Positions 50,664 through 58,949 of a stretch of 64,000 bases of DNA are shown piece by piece (positions within the stretch are counted from its first letter, which is position 1; every line of letters starts with the position of its first letter). Source of the stretch: JALHVH01 sp964585685 (GTDB lineage Bacteria; Acidobacteriota; Aminicenantia; Aminicenantales; Saccharicenantaceae); assembly GCA_964585685.1 (NCBI GenBank), contig CAZPEP010000068.1:1-64000 (forward strand), read 5' to 3'. Made by a program: the position numbers and the translations under genes. The notes beneath the pieces are model-generated. The model was not told the DNA's origin. It saw only the letters and a list, made by a program, of their open reading frames with translations, and searched no databases.

Positions 50664-52034
50664 ATGAAAAGAGTTGTGTTAGTTCGCTCTCTGGCATGGA
50701 TGGCGATTTTGTTTTTGCTCCCTTGTAGCTATTCAGCCCAGCCCAGTAAGAAAATCATCTTTGCCAGCCAGATCGTGGACGTGATCGGACCCTCTGTCAA
50801 AATGATCGGGCCGGTCCAGAGTGGCGGGATTATCGTCGCTACCCCTGAGGCGGCCTGCTATGGGCCCATGATCACGCCTCAATTGAGGAGCGGCCATACC
50901 CTGACGGTCCCGGTGGCTGTAGAGGGTGCTGAGGTGGGGGATGCCATTGCCCTCAAGATCAAGAGCGTGAGGGTTCTGGCCAAGGCTACTGCCTCGGGCA
51001 CGGAAACCGCTATCGAGGGCCGTTTTGTCGGGGACCCCTTCGTGGCCAAGCGTTGCCCCAAGTGCGGGGCCATCAATCCGCCCACCGAGGTCAAGGGAAC
51101 GGGTCCGGAATCCATCCGGTGCAAGCTCTGCGGGGCTGACTGTATTCCCTTTAAGATTACCAACGGTTATACCGTTCTCTTCGACGAAAACCGCACCATT
51201 GGCGTGACCATGCCCAAATACGTCACGGACGAGATCGCCAAACAGGCCTATGAATTTTCGGCTGTCCCCGCTAAGGGCCTCGCCTATCCGGTGACGCTGC
51301 TGAGCGTGGCCGATATGCCTCCTGGAATCGTCGCCCGGGTGCGGGCCATGATCGGAAATATGGGGACCACGCCCGCTGTCGATCTGCCCACCTCACACAA
51401 TGCTGGTGATTTCGGCGTCTTCCTGGTAGGCGCCCCGCACAAGCTGGCCATTACCAAGGCGGATTTAGCCATGCGTACGGACACTCACATGGATATAGAC
51501 AACGTGAGAGAAGGGGCCATCATTATCGCCCCGGTGAAGGTTTCGGGGGGAGGGATTGTGGTTGGAGACGTGCATGCCATGCAGGGTGATGGAGAGATCT
51601 CCGGCCATACCACCGACGTGAGTGCCGAAGTAACCCTGGAAGTGGAGTTGATCAAGGGATTGTCCCTGGATGGTCCGATCTTGCTGCCCAATAAGGAAGA
51701 TCTGCCCTTCCTGGCCAAGGCTTACAGCGAAGAGCAAATCCAGAAGGCTCAGGTGATGGGAGAGCGGTTTGGCTTTGCCGTCCAGAAGGATCTCTTGCCC
51801 ATCCAGATGATCGGGAGCGGGCCCAACCTCAATGATGCCGTGAACTGCGGGGTGGACCGGATGGCCAAGCTCTTGGGCATTGCCCCCGATGCCGTAAGGA
51901 ACTGGGTGACTATGACCGGAGGGGTGGAGATCGGACGCCTGCCGGGCACAGCCACGGTAACCATGATGGCGCCGGTCTCTAAATTGCAGCAGTTGGGCAT
52001 TGCGCATCTGGCTCAGGAGCAGTATTCCAAGTAA
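50664..52034 (+). CDS. Acetamidase/formamidase-family protein, secreted, with zinc-ribbon insert
   Basis: 456 residues. After a signal peptide (about 1-25) the FmdA/AmdA beta fold is recognisable: GHTLTVPVAVEGAEVGDAI, GAPHKLAITKADL, the conserved GDVHAMQGDGEISG and the long acidic segment after it. A C-P-K-C ... C-K-L-C-G-A-D-C insert near residues 132-155 looks like a zinc ribbon. The family releases ammonia from short amides. GC content is lower than that of flanking core genes. AAAAGGAG precedes the ATG at 50664. Confidence 0.82.
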   Translation: MKRVVLVRSLAWMAILFLLPCSYSAQPSKKIIFASQIVDVIGPSVKMIGPVQSGGIIVATPEAACYGPMITPQLRSGHTLTVPVAVEGAEVGDAIALKIKSVRVLAKATASGTETAIEGRFVGDPFVAKRCPKCGAINPPTEVKGTGPESIRCKLCGADCIPFKITNGYTVLFDENRTIGVTMPKYVTDEIAKQAYEFSAVPAKGLAYPVTLLSVADMPPGIVARVRAMIGNMGTTPAVDLPTSHNAGDFGVFLVGAPHKLAITKADLAMRTDTHMDIDNVREGAIIIAPVKVSGGGIVVGDVHAMQGDGEISGHTTDVSAEVTLEVELIKGLSLDGPILLPNKEDLPFLAKAYSEEQIQKAQVMGERFGFAVQKDLLPIQMIGSGPNLNDAVNCGVDRMAKLLGIAPDAVRNWVTMTGGVEIGRLPGTATVTMMAPVSKLQQLGIAHLAQEQYSK

Positions 52035-52052
52035 GAAGCTAAGACATGAGTG

Positions 52053-52084
52053 GCAGGGCGGAGGTTGGACTGCCTCCGCCCTGC
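52053..52084 (+). terminator. Hairpin after the acetamidase gene
   Basis: GCAGGGCGGAGG and CCTCCGCCCTGC form a perfect 12-base stem around TTGGACTG, 19 bases after the stop. No T-run follows, so termination would need help. Confidence 0.5.
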
Positions 52085-52315
52085 TGACAAGGAGTGCGCA
52101 AACCACTTTCAATCCCGCATTGACTCACCTATTTTGTTACTGAGATCATGTTGTTGCCTCAATGGAAATTTACCGAAAAAGGTGCGTCTCCAAGCAGAGC
52201 ATGCTGGACGCTTTCTGGACGTGCCGTTATGAACGCGGCAACGCAGGGTCAGAGAGCCCCGTAGAGCAAAGAACTATTGGAGGGTAGCCCAGAAGGAGAG
52301 AGGAGAGAAGAGAGG

Positions 52316-52381
52316 TTGAGGCCGGGGAAGACGGCGCGACCCGAGCTTCCCAAGGTTGCGGGATGCCCGAGGGCGGATTAA
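52316..52381 (+). pseudogene. istB-like fragment, copy 1
   Basis: Twenty-one codons L-R-P-G-K-T-A-R-P-E-L-P... run to a TAA at 52379. They match the in-frame start of the istB remnant at 53046 (L-R-P-G-E-A-A-E-P-E-L-P...) in DNA and protein. It is a duplicated or displaced piece of the same element. The remaining 366-base gap around it (52035-52400) shows no other gene. Confidence 0.5.
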
Positions 52382-52400
52382 GCGTTGCCGAAGGGAATAA

Positions 52401-52967
52401 TCACTTAAAGTCGGGGATTCGTGCTTTTTGTCTCAGCTCCCCCAAAGCGGATTGAATCTCTAAATCGCTCTTCCCCTCGAATTGGATCTTTTTATCGGTT
52501 CCTGCGGCGGCCCCTATTCCCAATCCAAGCAGCCCTGAAGGAACCGCAAAAAAAGCACCGATGACAACTGCTTTCTGCCCCCTTGAACGCCACAATACAC
52601 GCCTACCCCCAATATGCCCAGGATCGACCACGTTGGCAACCCCCAGGAGGGCCCCTAGCCCCGCCCCTATCAGCGCGCCCAATCCCAGGCCAATCCAAGC
52701 TCTTGATTTCTTGACAACTTTAATGGCGCTGATGTCCGAAGCTTCAATGGAGATGTCTGCTCCTGAGGCCGAGTCTAAGAGTAGCAAAGAGCTCGGTTTC
52801 ACGGCGATCAATTCGCCGTTGTCTTGATGGCCATCCGTCTTCTGCACCGAGAGAATGGCCCCGTGTCTTTCTCCGGCAATAAGGTTTTGTGATAACCCCA
52901 AAAGCGAAATGACCAGCAACAAAGACAGGGCCTTCCCTATCTTCCCCTTGCGTCGTTCTTTGATCAT
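52401..52967 (-). CDS. Glycine-rich membrane protein, unrecognised
   Basis: 188 residues with a signal-like start (KALSLLLVISLLGLSQNLIAG), a beta-rich part (GAILSVQKTDG, VKPSSLLLLD) and a glycine-zipper membrane stretch (IGLGLGALIGAGLGALLG). GAGGGG lies 8-13 bases before the ATG at 52967; a TTG at 52982 is possible. Codon use is less GC-rich than the flanking core. It is flanked by two istB-like pieces on the other strand, so it may have arrived with them. Confidence 0.65.
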   Translation of the reverse strand: MIKERRKGKIGKALSLLLVISLLGLSQNLIAGERHGAILSVQKTDGHQDNGELIAVKPSSLLLLDSASGADISIEASDISAIKVVKKSRAWIGLGLGALIGAGLGALLGVANVVDPGHIGGRRVLWRSRGQKAVVIGAFFAVPSGLLGLGIGAAAGTDKKIQFEGKSDLEIQSALGELRQKARIPDFK

Positions 52968-53024
52968 ATTGAATCCCCTCAATGCACATCCTCTGCTAAA
53001 GCAGAGACAATTTCAAGGAGCGAG

Positions 53025-53648
53025 TTGCAAACACAGGTCTGGAACTTGAGGCCTGGGGAGGCGGCCGAGCCGGAGCTCCCCGATGCTGCGGGACGCCCGA
53101 GGTCCAAGACGCTCGAGAGCTTCGACTTCGCCTTCCAGCCGTCGATCGACAAGAAGCGGATCAAGGAGCTGGCGGAATGCCGGCTTATCTTCAACGGCGA
53201 GAACGTCATCTTCCTCGGGCCGCCCGGCGTCGGGAAGACCCATCTGGCCGTGGCCCTGGGCGTCAAGGCGGTCACTGAAGGCTCCCGGACGTACTTCACC
53301 CAGGCCACGCCGCTTATCGCCTCCCTGACTAAGGCGTACTCGGAGAACCGGATCGAGGAACGGCTGAAGTTCTACTGCCAGCCCAAGCTCCTGATTATCG
53401 ACGAGATCGGCTACATCCCGATCGACCGCCACGGCGCGCATCTGTTCTTCCAACTCGTCTCCAGGAGGTACGAAAAAGGGGCGCCGATCCTGACCTCGAA
53501 CCGGAGCTTCTCCCAGTGGAACGAGATCTTCGGCGACCCAGTCATCGCCACGGCCATCTTGGACCGGATCCTCCATCACTCGACCACTATCAACATCAAG
53601 GGAAACTCGTATCGTCTCAGGGAAAAGGTTAAAGCGGGCCTCATCTGA
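53025..53648 (+). pseudogene. IS21-type transposition helper IstB, N-terminally truncated
   Basis: 207 residues keep the IstB core: TLESFDFAFQPSIDKKRI, Walker A GPPGVGKTH, Walker B LLIIDEIGY, and a YRLREK-like end. The usual 80 or so residues before the DFAFQPS segment are gone, and no istA transposase is nearby. The remaining ATPase frame is intact but is probably a dead IS21 relic. Confidence 0.75.
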
Positions 53649-53757
53649 GAACCCGAGGTCGAAGAAAATCCATGAGAGGGTGGGTCATTATTCGACGCCG
53701 ACAAAGGGGCATTTATGGATGCCTGTTGACACCTTTGAGGCGGGCAGGTCACATTGA

Positions 53758-56250
53758 TCACTCCAAATCATTTTTAGTTGGCTCCAAGTCGTCACGTTTA
53801 TAGACGAGCTTGCCATCGATGAAAACAGCCTCAAGTATCGATTTAATTTTAAGGGGATGTCCTCTCATGATTAAGATGTCTGCGTCCTTACCAGGCTCTA
53901 TGCTTCCAACTCTATCTCCTACACCAATTATCTCTGCTGCATCTATCGTTATAGCTCTCAACGCTGCTTCCTCACTCATTCCGTTTTTTACAGCGTAGGC
54001 AGCTGTCAAGAAGGGATCAGTCCCCGGCACGCCGAGGGCTGCCCACTCCACCATCCACACTCCTTGAAGTGTTTCAAACGCCACTTTGATTCCTGCTTTA
54101 CTTAGAATTACCGGATTCTCATTACTGTGGTATTCACCATCTTTTCGCCCTTCAAAAATATTCTCTAGAATAACGGGAACATTTCTTTGTTGAATCTCTT
54201 TGACAACTTTATAAGCTTCTTCCCCTCCTTCAATAATTGTTCTAAGCCCAAATTCATCAGTAATTCTAAGGGCAGTGAGTATATCGTCCATCCTATCACA
54301 GTGTATTATTACAGGCATTTCTCTATTCAGGACTGGAAGGAGGGCCTCAAGTGAAAAATTTCTTGTGGACTCCTCTTCACTTTTTTCTAACTTCTTTGCT
54401 TTATCCATATACTCTCTGGCTCTCATAAGAGTCTCGCGCAACAAAGCTGCAATTCCCATTCTAGTCGAAGGCATCTGGCCATTTCTTTTTGCCGTTGGCC
54501 CTAAACCAAAGATCATTGCTGCTTTATCTTTAACAATCATTTTATCAACGATAGCACCTGTGGTTTTCAATACCACCCCTTGTCCTCCGATGACATTCAT
54601 GTCTCCTGGAGTGATCAAGGCTGTGGTTATACCCAGTTGTCGAAAGCGGGAAAATTCCTGCGCCTGAGGCTCTATTGCATATTTTGCCTCAAGCTCCGGC
54701 ACTATCGGATTAGAAGGCTCATCAATCTGGCCATATCTTATCCCTGGGGTAACAGCCCTGTAAACTCTGGGATGAACCGATCCGGGCATGAGGGTAAACT
54801 CCTGCGCATCCAATATGGCATAATCCTTAGGAATGCAAATATTATTTCCGACTTTTTCTATCTTCCCTCCATTGATTAGAACGATACCATTTTTAATCGG
54901 CTGTCCCGCCATGGTAAAAACCGTCCCCGCTTTTATGGCAAATGCGCTGGCTTTTTTTAAATCAGGAGGAAAAGTTAATTGGCCGCTTGCATCAGGTGTG
55001 GAAGCAACAAAACGATTCTGATTTGCACTTTTTAACGTTTCATACTCGATTTTTCCATCCACCATGACCCTTTCCACTGAGGTGGTTATTTCAAAAGGCT
55101 CACCATCGAGAAACACAAGATCAGCATCTTTTCCTTCCTCAATAGTTCCTATCCTTTTGTCTAAATTCACCGCCTCTGCCCCATACAGCGTGAGTGCTTT
55201 TAAAACATCTTCCTCTTGCATGCCATAGCGATAGCACCCGGCGCCCAGATAGCGAAAGTTATCCTTCGGCCATCCGCCACCATCTGTCTGAAGGGAAACT
55301 TTAAGTCCTGCATTGGCAAGAATTGCAGGATTGCATTTAAAATTGCGTGAATCTCCTGTATATGAACTAAAATTTAAAGGACCACAATTAAAATAAATAT
55401 CTTTTCTCTTTGCGAGTTCGTTGACAATCAAATAGGCAAAAGTACAGTGTCCAAGACTGAGCTTTAGATTAAACTCATCGGCCAGACGGATACAGCTCAT
55501 GATTTCAGAAGGTGTATGACAATGAATATGGACCGGGATCTCTTTTTTCAAGGCCATAACCAGGATTTCTTTCCCCAAATCTCTTTCCGGAGATTTGACA
55601 TCCCTTTTTTCATCAGTATCCTTTTTGTACTTTTCCCACTGCTTCATATATTCCTGCGCTTCTAAAAAAGCCTTCTTTGCCAAAAAGTAGACGTTCATTA
55701 AACTAATGTCGTGCATCGCGGCCGGAGTCGTGAGGAATGCCATTTTTAGGTCGCATATTTCTTTTAACACCATCTGTTCTGGAGGAGCCTTCTTCAATTT
55801 TAAGGCTAAACTTGCTCCTCCAATAATCTCTGCGCTGCCAGGACGTATTACGATAGTTGTCACTCCGCCGGCAAGACTAGACTGTATTCCTGGATCGTCA
55901 AAATAGAAAGAATCTAGAGCTCTTACCTGAGGAGTCAGAAACGCTGTTTCTTCATTTGTATCGTTATCTGTCACGGTCCCCAAATGTGAATGGATATCGA
56001 TAAGGCCAGGAATAACAACTTCTGATTGCAATAACTTCGCCTTTTTGGGAACAGGAAGATTCTTTCCTACTCTCACGATCTTCCCGTTCTCAACAAAGAC
56101 CATGCCGTTCTCCAAAACTCCATCAGACACCGTATAAAGCTTTTTGGCTTGAATCACAAAGGTCTCACCAGAATATAGGAATAAAGGGATCAGCATGAGA
56201 TTAAAACAAATAAAAAGGATCACACATAATGAATATTTATTGTGTTTCAT
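53758..56250 (-). CDS. Secreted tandem amidohydrolase (two metallo-hydrolase halves), AT-rich
   Basis: 830 residues with a signal peptide (about 5-28) and two amidohydrolase domains in a row. Half 1 (about 30-400) has the metal motif I-D-I-H-S-H-L-G, HIHCHTPSE, LGHCTF and GKDADLVFLDGEPFE. Half 2 (about 425-830) ends with SIEPGKDADILIMRGHP but reads S-V-H-P-R-V where the HxH motif should be, so it may be inactive or structural. The gene is far more AT-rich than its surroundings, a clear sign of transfer. AAGGAGGG precedes the ATG at 56250. Confidence 0.85.
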   Translation of the reverse strand: MKHNKYSLCVILFICFNLMLIPLFLYSGETFVIQAKKLYTVSDGVLENGMVFVENGKIVRVGKNLPVPKKAKLLQSEVVIPGLIDIHSHLGTVTDNDTNEETAFLTPQVRALDSFYFDDPGIQSSLAGGVTTIVIRPGSAEIIGGASLALKLKKAPPEQMVLKEICDLKMAFLTTPAAMHDISLMNVYFLAKKAFLEAQEYMKQWEKYKKDTDEKRDVKSPERDLGKEILVMALKKEIPVHIHCHTPSEIMSCIRLADEFNLKLSLGHCTFAYLIVNELAKRKDIYFNCGPLNFSSYTGDSRNFKCNPAILANAGLKVSLQTDGGGWPKDNFRYLGAGCYRYGMQEEDVLKALTLYGAEAVNLDKRIGTIEEGKDADLVFLDGEPFEITTSVERVMVDGKIEYETLKSANQNRFVASTPDASGQLTFPPDLKKASAFAIKAGTVFTMAGQPIKNGIVLINGGKIEKVGNNICIPKDYAILDAQEFTLMPGSVHPRVYRAVTPGIRYGQIDEPSNPIVPELEAKYAIEPQAQEFSRFRQLGITTALITPGDMNVIGGQGVVLKTTGAIVDKMIVKDKAAMIFGLGPTAKRNGQMPSTRMGIAALLRETLMRAREYMDKAKKLEKSEEESTRNFSLEALLPVLNREMPVIIHCDRMDDILTALRITDEFGLRTIIEGGEEAYKVVKEIQQRNVPVILENIFEGRKDGEYHSNENPVILSKAGIKVAFETLQGVWMVEWAALGVPGTDPFLTAAYAVKNGMSEEAALRAITIDAAEIIGVGDRVGSIEPGKDADILIMRGHPLKIKSILEAVFIDGKLVYKRDDLEPTKNDLE

Positions 56251-56692
56251 AATAAAATTACCCTCCTTATTGATAATCATTTTTTCTAGGATTTTAATTT
56301 GTCTAAACATTACGAGAACTGACAGATGTCAGATACCTTGACCTGAACCTCGTTTCTCGTCCATTCTGTCAGCAACTTTTTGAATAAGCAAGTCCGTTTT
56401 TAATCGCCTCGAGCGTGGACTCATTTGGCCGCTCTTTGCATCGATCCGTTCGACATTCCGCCCGCCGTCGTCCCGGACCGCTGGACCTTGGCTTCTGTGC
56501 TGGGCCAGATATATGCCGGACAGCTTCAATATGCGGCGGGATGTGTTCCGAGGACGCAACGCTGCTAACGGTTCGGGATATCCCAGATGAAATCGCGGTG
56601 CCGAGGTTGTCGCGCCGTCGCCGCCCGGGCTATGCTTGACGCCGACTCGCGGCCGGAAGTATTCTCCCGATGAGAATAGGAAAGAAGATTCC
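56251..56692. other. Intergenic stretch at the AT-rich/GC-rich boundary
   Basis: 442 bases without a supported gene. GC content rises abruptly around 56400. A small CTGACA-GA-TGTCAG dyad lies at 56321-56334. I see nothing else. Confidence 0.5.
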
Positions 56693-57043
56693 ATGAAACC
56701 TCAGTACCGCCGAATGCTCCGGGGGATGAGGGCACGGAAGGAACAGCTGCCGCAGACTGCGGTCGCGGGAGCCGTTTGGTTCCTCTATATCCTGGAATGC
56801 TGTGACGGGTCCTTCTACACCGGGGTGACCACCGATATTGACCGCCGACTCCGGGAGCACCAGGAAGGCACGGCCTCCCGCTATACACGGACCCGACGCC
56901 CCGTCACCTTGGCATACCGGGAGGAGTGCGGCAGCCGGTCCCTATCCCTGGCACGGGAGTGCGCTGTCAAGTCCCTGAGCAGGCGGCGCAAAGAAGAACT
57001 CGTCTCGGGAGGGAAGCCCGAAATTAAACGGCCACTGTCTTGA
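56693..57043 (+). CDS. GIY-YIG nuclease-superfamily protein (UPF0213/YhbQ type)
   Basis: 116 residues; after a basic lead, the GIY-YIG core reads F-L-Y-I-L-E-C ... S-F-Y-T-G-V-T-T-D-I-D-R-R-L-R-E-H. ALREC-like and K-rich segments follow (RECAVKSLSRRRKEEL). UrvC-type single-domain members of this size are mostly chromosomal and of unknown role; some cut DNA. The ATG at 56693 fits the family length. No ribosome site is evident (AAAGAAG only). Confidence 0.8.
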   Translation: MKPQYRRMLRGMRARKEQLPQTAVAGAVWFLYILECCDGSFYTGVTTDIDRRLREHQEGTASRYTRTRRPVTLAYREECGSRSLSLARECAVKSLSRRRKEELVSGGKPEIKRPLS

Positions 57044-57089
57044 GGCCATTGCCGGGTGCGTTCCGCCATTCACGCTCGCTTTTGCGTCA

Positions 57090-57119
57090 TTGACATCGAT
57101 CCCCGGTCGAGGATATCAT
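57090..57119 (+). promoter_or_regulatory. Sigma-70 promoter of the CARDB gene
   Basis: TTGACA (57090-57095), an 18-base gap and TATCAT (57114-57119). The start point is about 57126 and the ATG is at 57152. Confidence 0.6.
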
Positions 57120-57151
57120 CGCTCATGAATAGAGGAGAAAGGAGGGGCATC

Positions 57152-57976
57152 ATGAGGAACAAGATGTTGATTCTCGGCTTGATCGCCGGTTTCGCCGTCG
57201 TCCTTGCCGTCCCTATGCGTGGAACGGACGGCGGGCAGAATTCGGGGACGGCCAAGAAGGTCGTCGATATTGAAATGACCGACGTCTTCGTCGACCAATG
57301 CCGAGTTTGGATCCGGGTCACGAACAAGGGCAATGTCAAGATCGACAAGGTGCTGAGAGAGCAGGTCTCGGTGGACGGTTTGCTCATGGACGACAGCAAA
57401 TCGCACTATGTCCTGGAGCCGGGGGCTGTATTCGCCCACGGCGTCGGCGCCGACCCGGGCTTAAGAATCTCCGGCCGGAACAGGACGATCAAAGCGCAGG
57501 TCGATGTCGAAAACGTCCTGGCAGAGCTTAATGAAGCCAACAACACCAAGGAGGTAACGCTGTCCTGCATCGTGGATATTCGCCGGGCGACCGATCTGGC
57601 CAAGCCCGTCCTGGCCAAGCCCGACCTGATTGTCTCCTTCAAATTCAAGAACGTTATCCGCAAGGATCCCAACGCGGACGGGAATTTCATCTGGTGGACC
57701 GATATCCACTTCACGATCACCAACCAAGGTCCGGGCGGCGCCGGCCCCTGCGCGATACTGCTGGAACGTGACTCCGGACCTGGCGGAGCGTTCGCTCAAG
57801 CTGGCCCGGAGATCAGCATCCCGGCCGTCAATGCCGGCCAGTCCGTCACGAAAGTGGCGACATCTTACCAGCACACCGGCCCGTCTCCGACCTACCGGGC
57901 CACGGTGGATATCCACAATGCGGTGGTCGAAACCAAAGAGGACAACAACCAGTTCACGAAAAAATTTCCGTACTGA
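57152..57976 (+). CDS. Secreted protein with two CARDB-type domains
   Basis: 274 residues. A signal peptide (about 1-20) is followed by two Ig-like adhesion modules (about 30-140 and 155-274), each with the C-A-R-D-B style pattern VWIRVTNKGNVKI ... LAELNEANNTKEV and DIHFTITNQGPGGAG ... VVETKEDNNQFTKKF. Such modules bind proteins or sugars outside the cell. GAAAGGAGGGG precedes the ATG at 57152. It sits between a GIY-YIG gene and an S41 protease relic. Confidence 0.8.
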   Translation: MRNKMLILGLIAGFAVVLAVPMRGTDGGQNSGTAKKVVDIEMTDVFVDQCRVWIRVTNKGNVKIDKVLREQVSVDGLLMDDSKSHYVLEPGAVFAHGVGADPGLRISGRNRTIKAQVDVENVLAELNEANNTKEVTLSCIVDIRRATDLAKPVLAKPDLIVSFKFKNVIRKDPNADGNFIWWTDIHFTITNQGPGGAGPCAILLERDSGPGGAFAQAGPEISIPAVNAGQSVTKVATSYQHTGPSPTYRATVDIHNAVVETKEDNNQFTKKFPY

Positions 57977-58024
57977 TCGATAACAAAGATTCCCAGCACT
58001 CCCCGGCCTCAAACCGGCCGCAAG

Positions 58025-58506
58025 ATGAGGCGGCTGTTCATCGTTCCGTTCCTCGTGCTGTTCGCTTGCGCGGCCGTGGGCGCCGCGTCGCGCGCAGGGA
58101 TGAGGCTAGGCGCGCCGGTGGCCAACGCCCTGGCAAGGACGTCGACCGTCCTCGGTCCGAGCCAGCCGGCCTATACGCGGGTCCGGTGGTGGCCCTCGTG
58201 AACAACGGCTGCATCAGCTCCGGCGAGGGCGTTGCGATGGGCATCAAGAACCTGCCCAACGGCAGGGTGGTTGGCTTTGGCGGCACGAACGGTTCGTTCG
58301 GCATGTCCGGCGACGCCGCACTCATGCCCGGCGGTTACATGATCGACTGGCCGTTCGGCCAGTCGCTGGACGAGCGCAAGGTCGTGCAGATCGACATTCG
58401 CGACGGCAGGGGCGGCGTGCGCCCCGACGTGAGAGTCCCGACGACCTTGTCCAACGCCCTCAGAGCCGCGCGCGGCAAGGACGTGGTGCTCGAGTATGGC
58501 CTGTAG
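58025..58506 (+). pseudogene. S41 (tail-specific) peptidase pseudogene with internal deletion
   Basis: ATG 58025 opens a good signal peptide (MRRLFIVPFLVLFACAAVGA). That frame then hits TGA at 58199. In a second frame from about 58170 the C-terminal catalytic part of an S41 protease appears: Y-A-G-P-V-V-A-L-V-N-N-G-C-I-S-S-G-E-G with the catalytic serine, GTNGSFGM and QSLDERKVVQID, ending at 58506. The whole middle of the protein is missing and the frames do not join. Confidence 0.75.
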
Positions 58507-58949
58507 CGCGGGTCGTCCTGAAATTCGATGTGTGATGCCGCGACCCCTTCGCCTGTGCTCGATTGCCCGTCCGCCGCATCTGTTCAGAGCAAGATTTGAT
58601 GGGAGGGTTTAAGCCGCAGCCTTTCTGATACAACGCGCTGAACATCAAGGCCGGTTGACGTTGTTAACTTGATTCCCTCGTTTGAGCTGGGCCTCATCAC
58701 GTCTTTTCAGAGAGTCGCGGTCGTGTCCGTGACGCTGGCCCGTTAATTTCATTCTCATCAATCGTTTGGCAGGGACCGTCTCGCGTTTTTTCCACCTGCG
58801 TTCCTGACTCCGGGACCCGGGAGGGCCCTCGGCCAATATCCCCCAGGGATTCACCTCTAAGGGTGATTCACAGGCTCGAGGGTTCGTGAGATACCCGTTG
58901 ACGATGGGTGGAAACCTCCGTTAAAATCTTTTCGGGAGGGATGAGGGTC
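58507..58949. other. Intergenic stretch
   Basis: 443 bases between the S41 relic and the next gene. The only feature I can support is the promoter at 58898-58927. Confidence 0.5.
58898..58927 (+). promoter_or_regulatory. Sigma-70 promoter of the following unknown gene
   Basis: TTGACG (58898-58903), an 18-base gap and TAAAAT (58922-58927). GGGAGGG then precedes ATG 58950 by about 9 bases. Confidence 0.6.
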
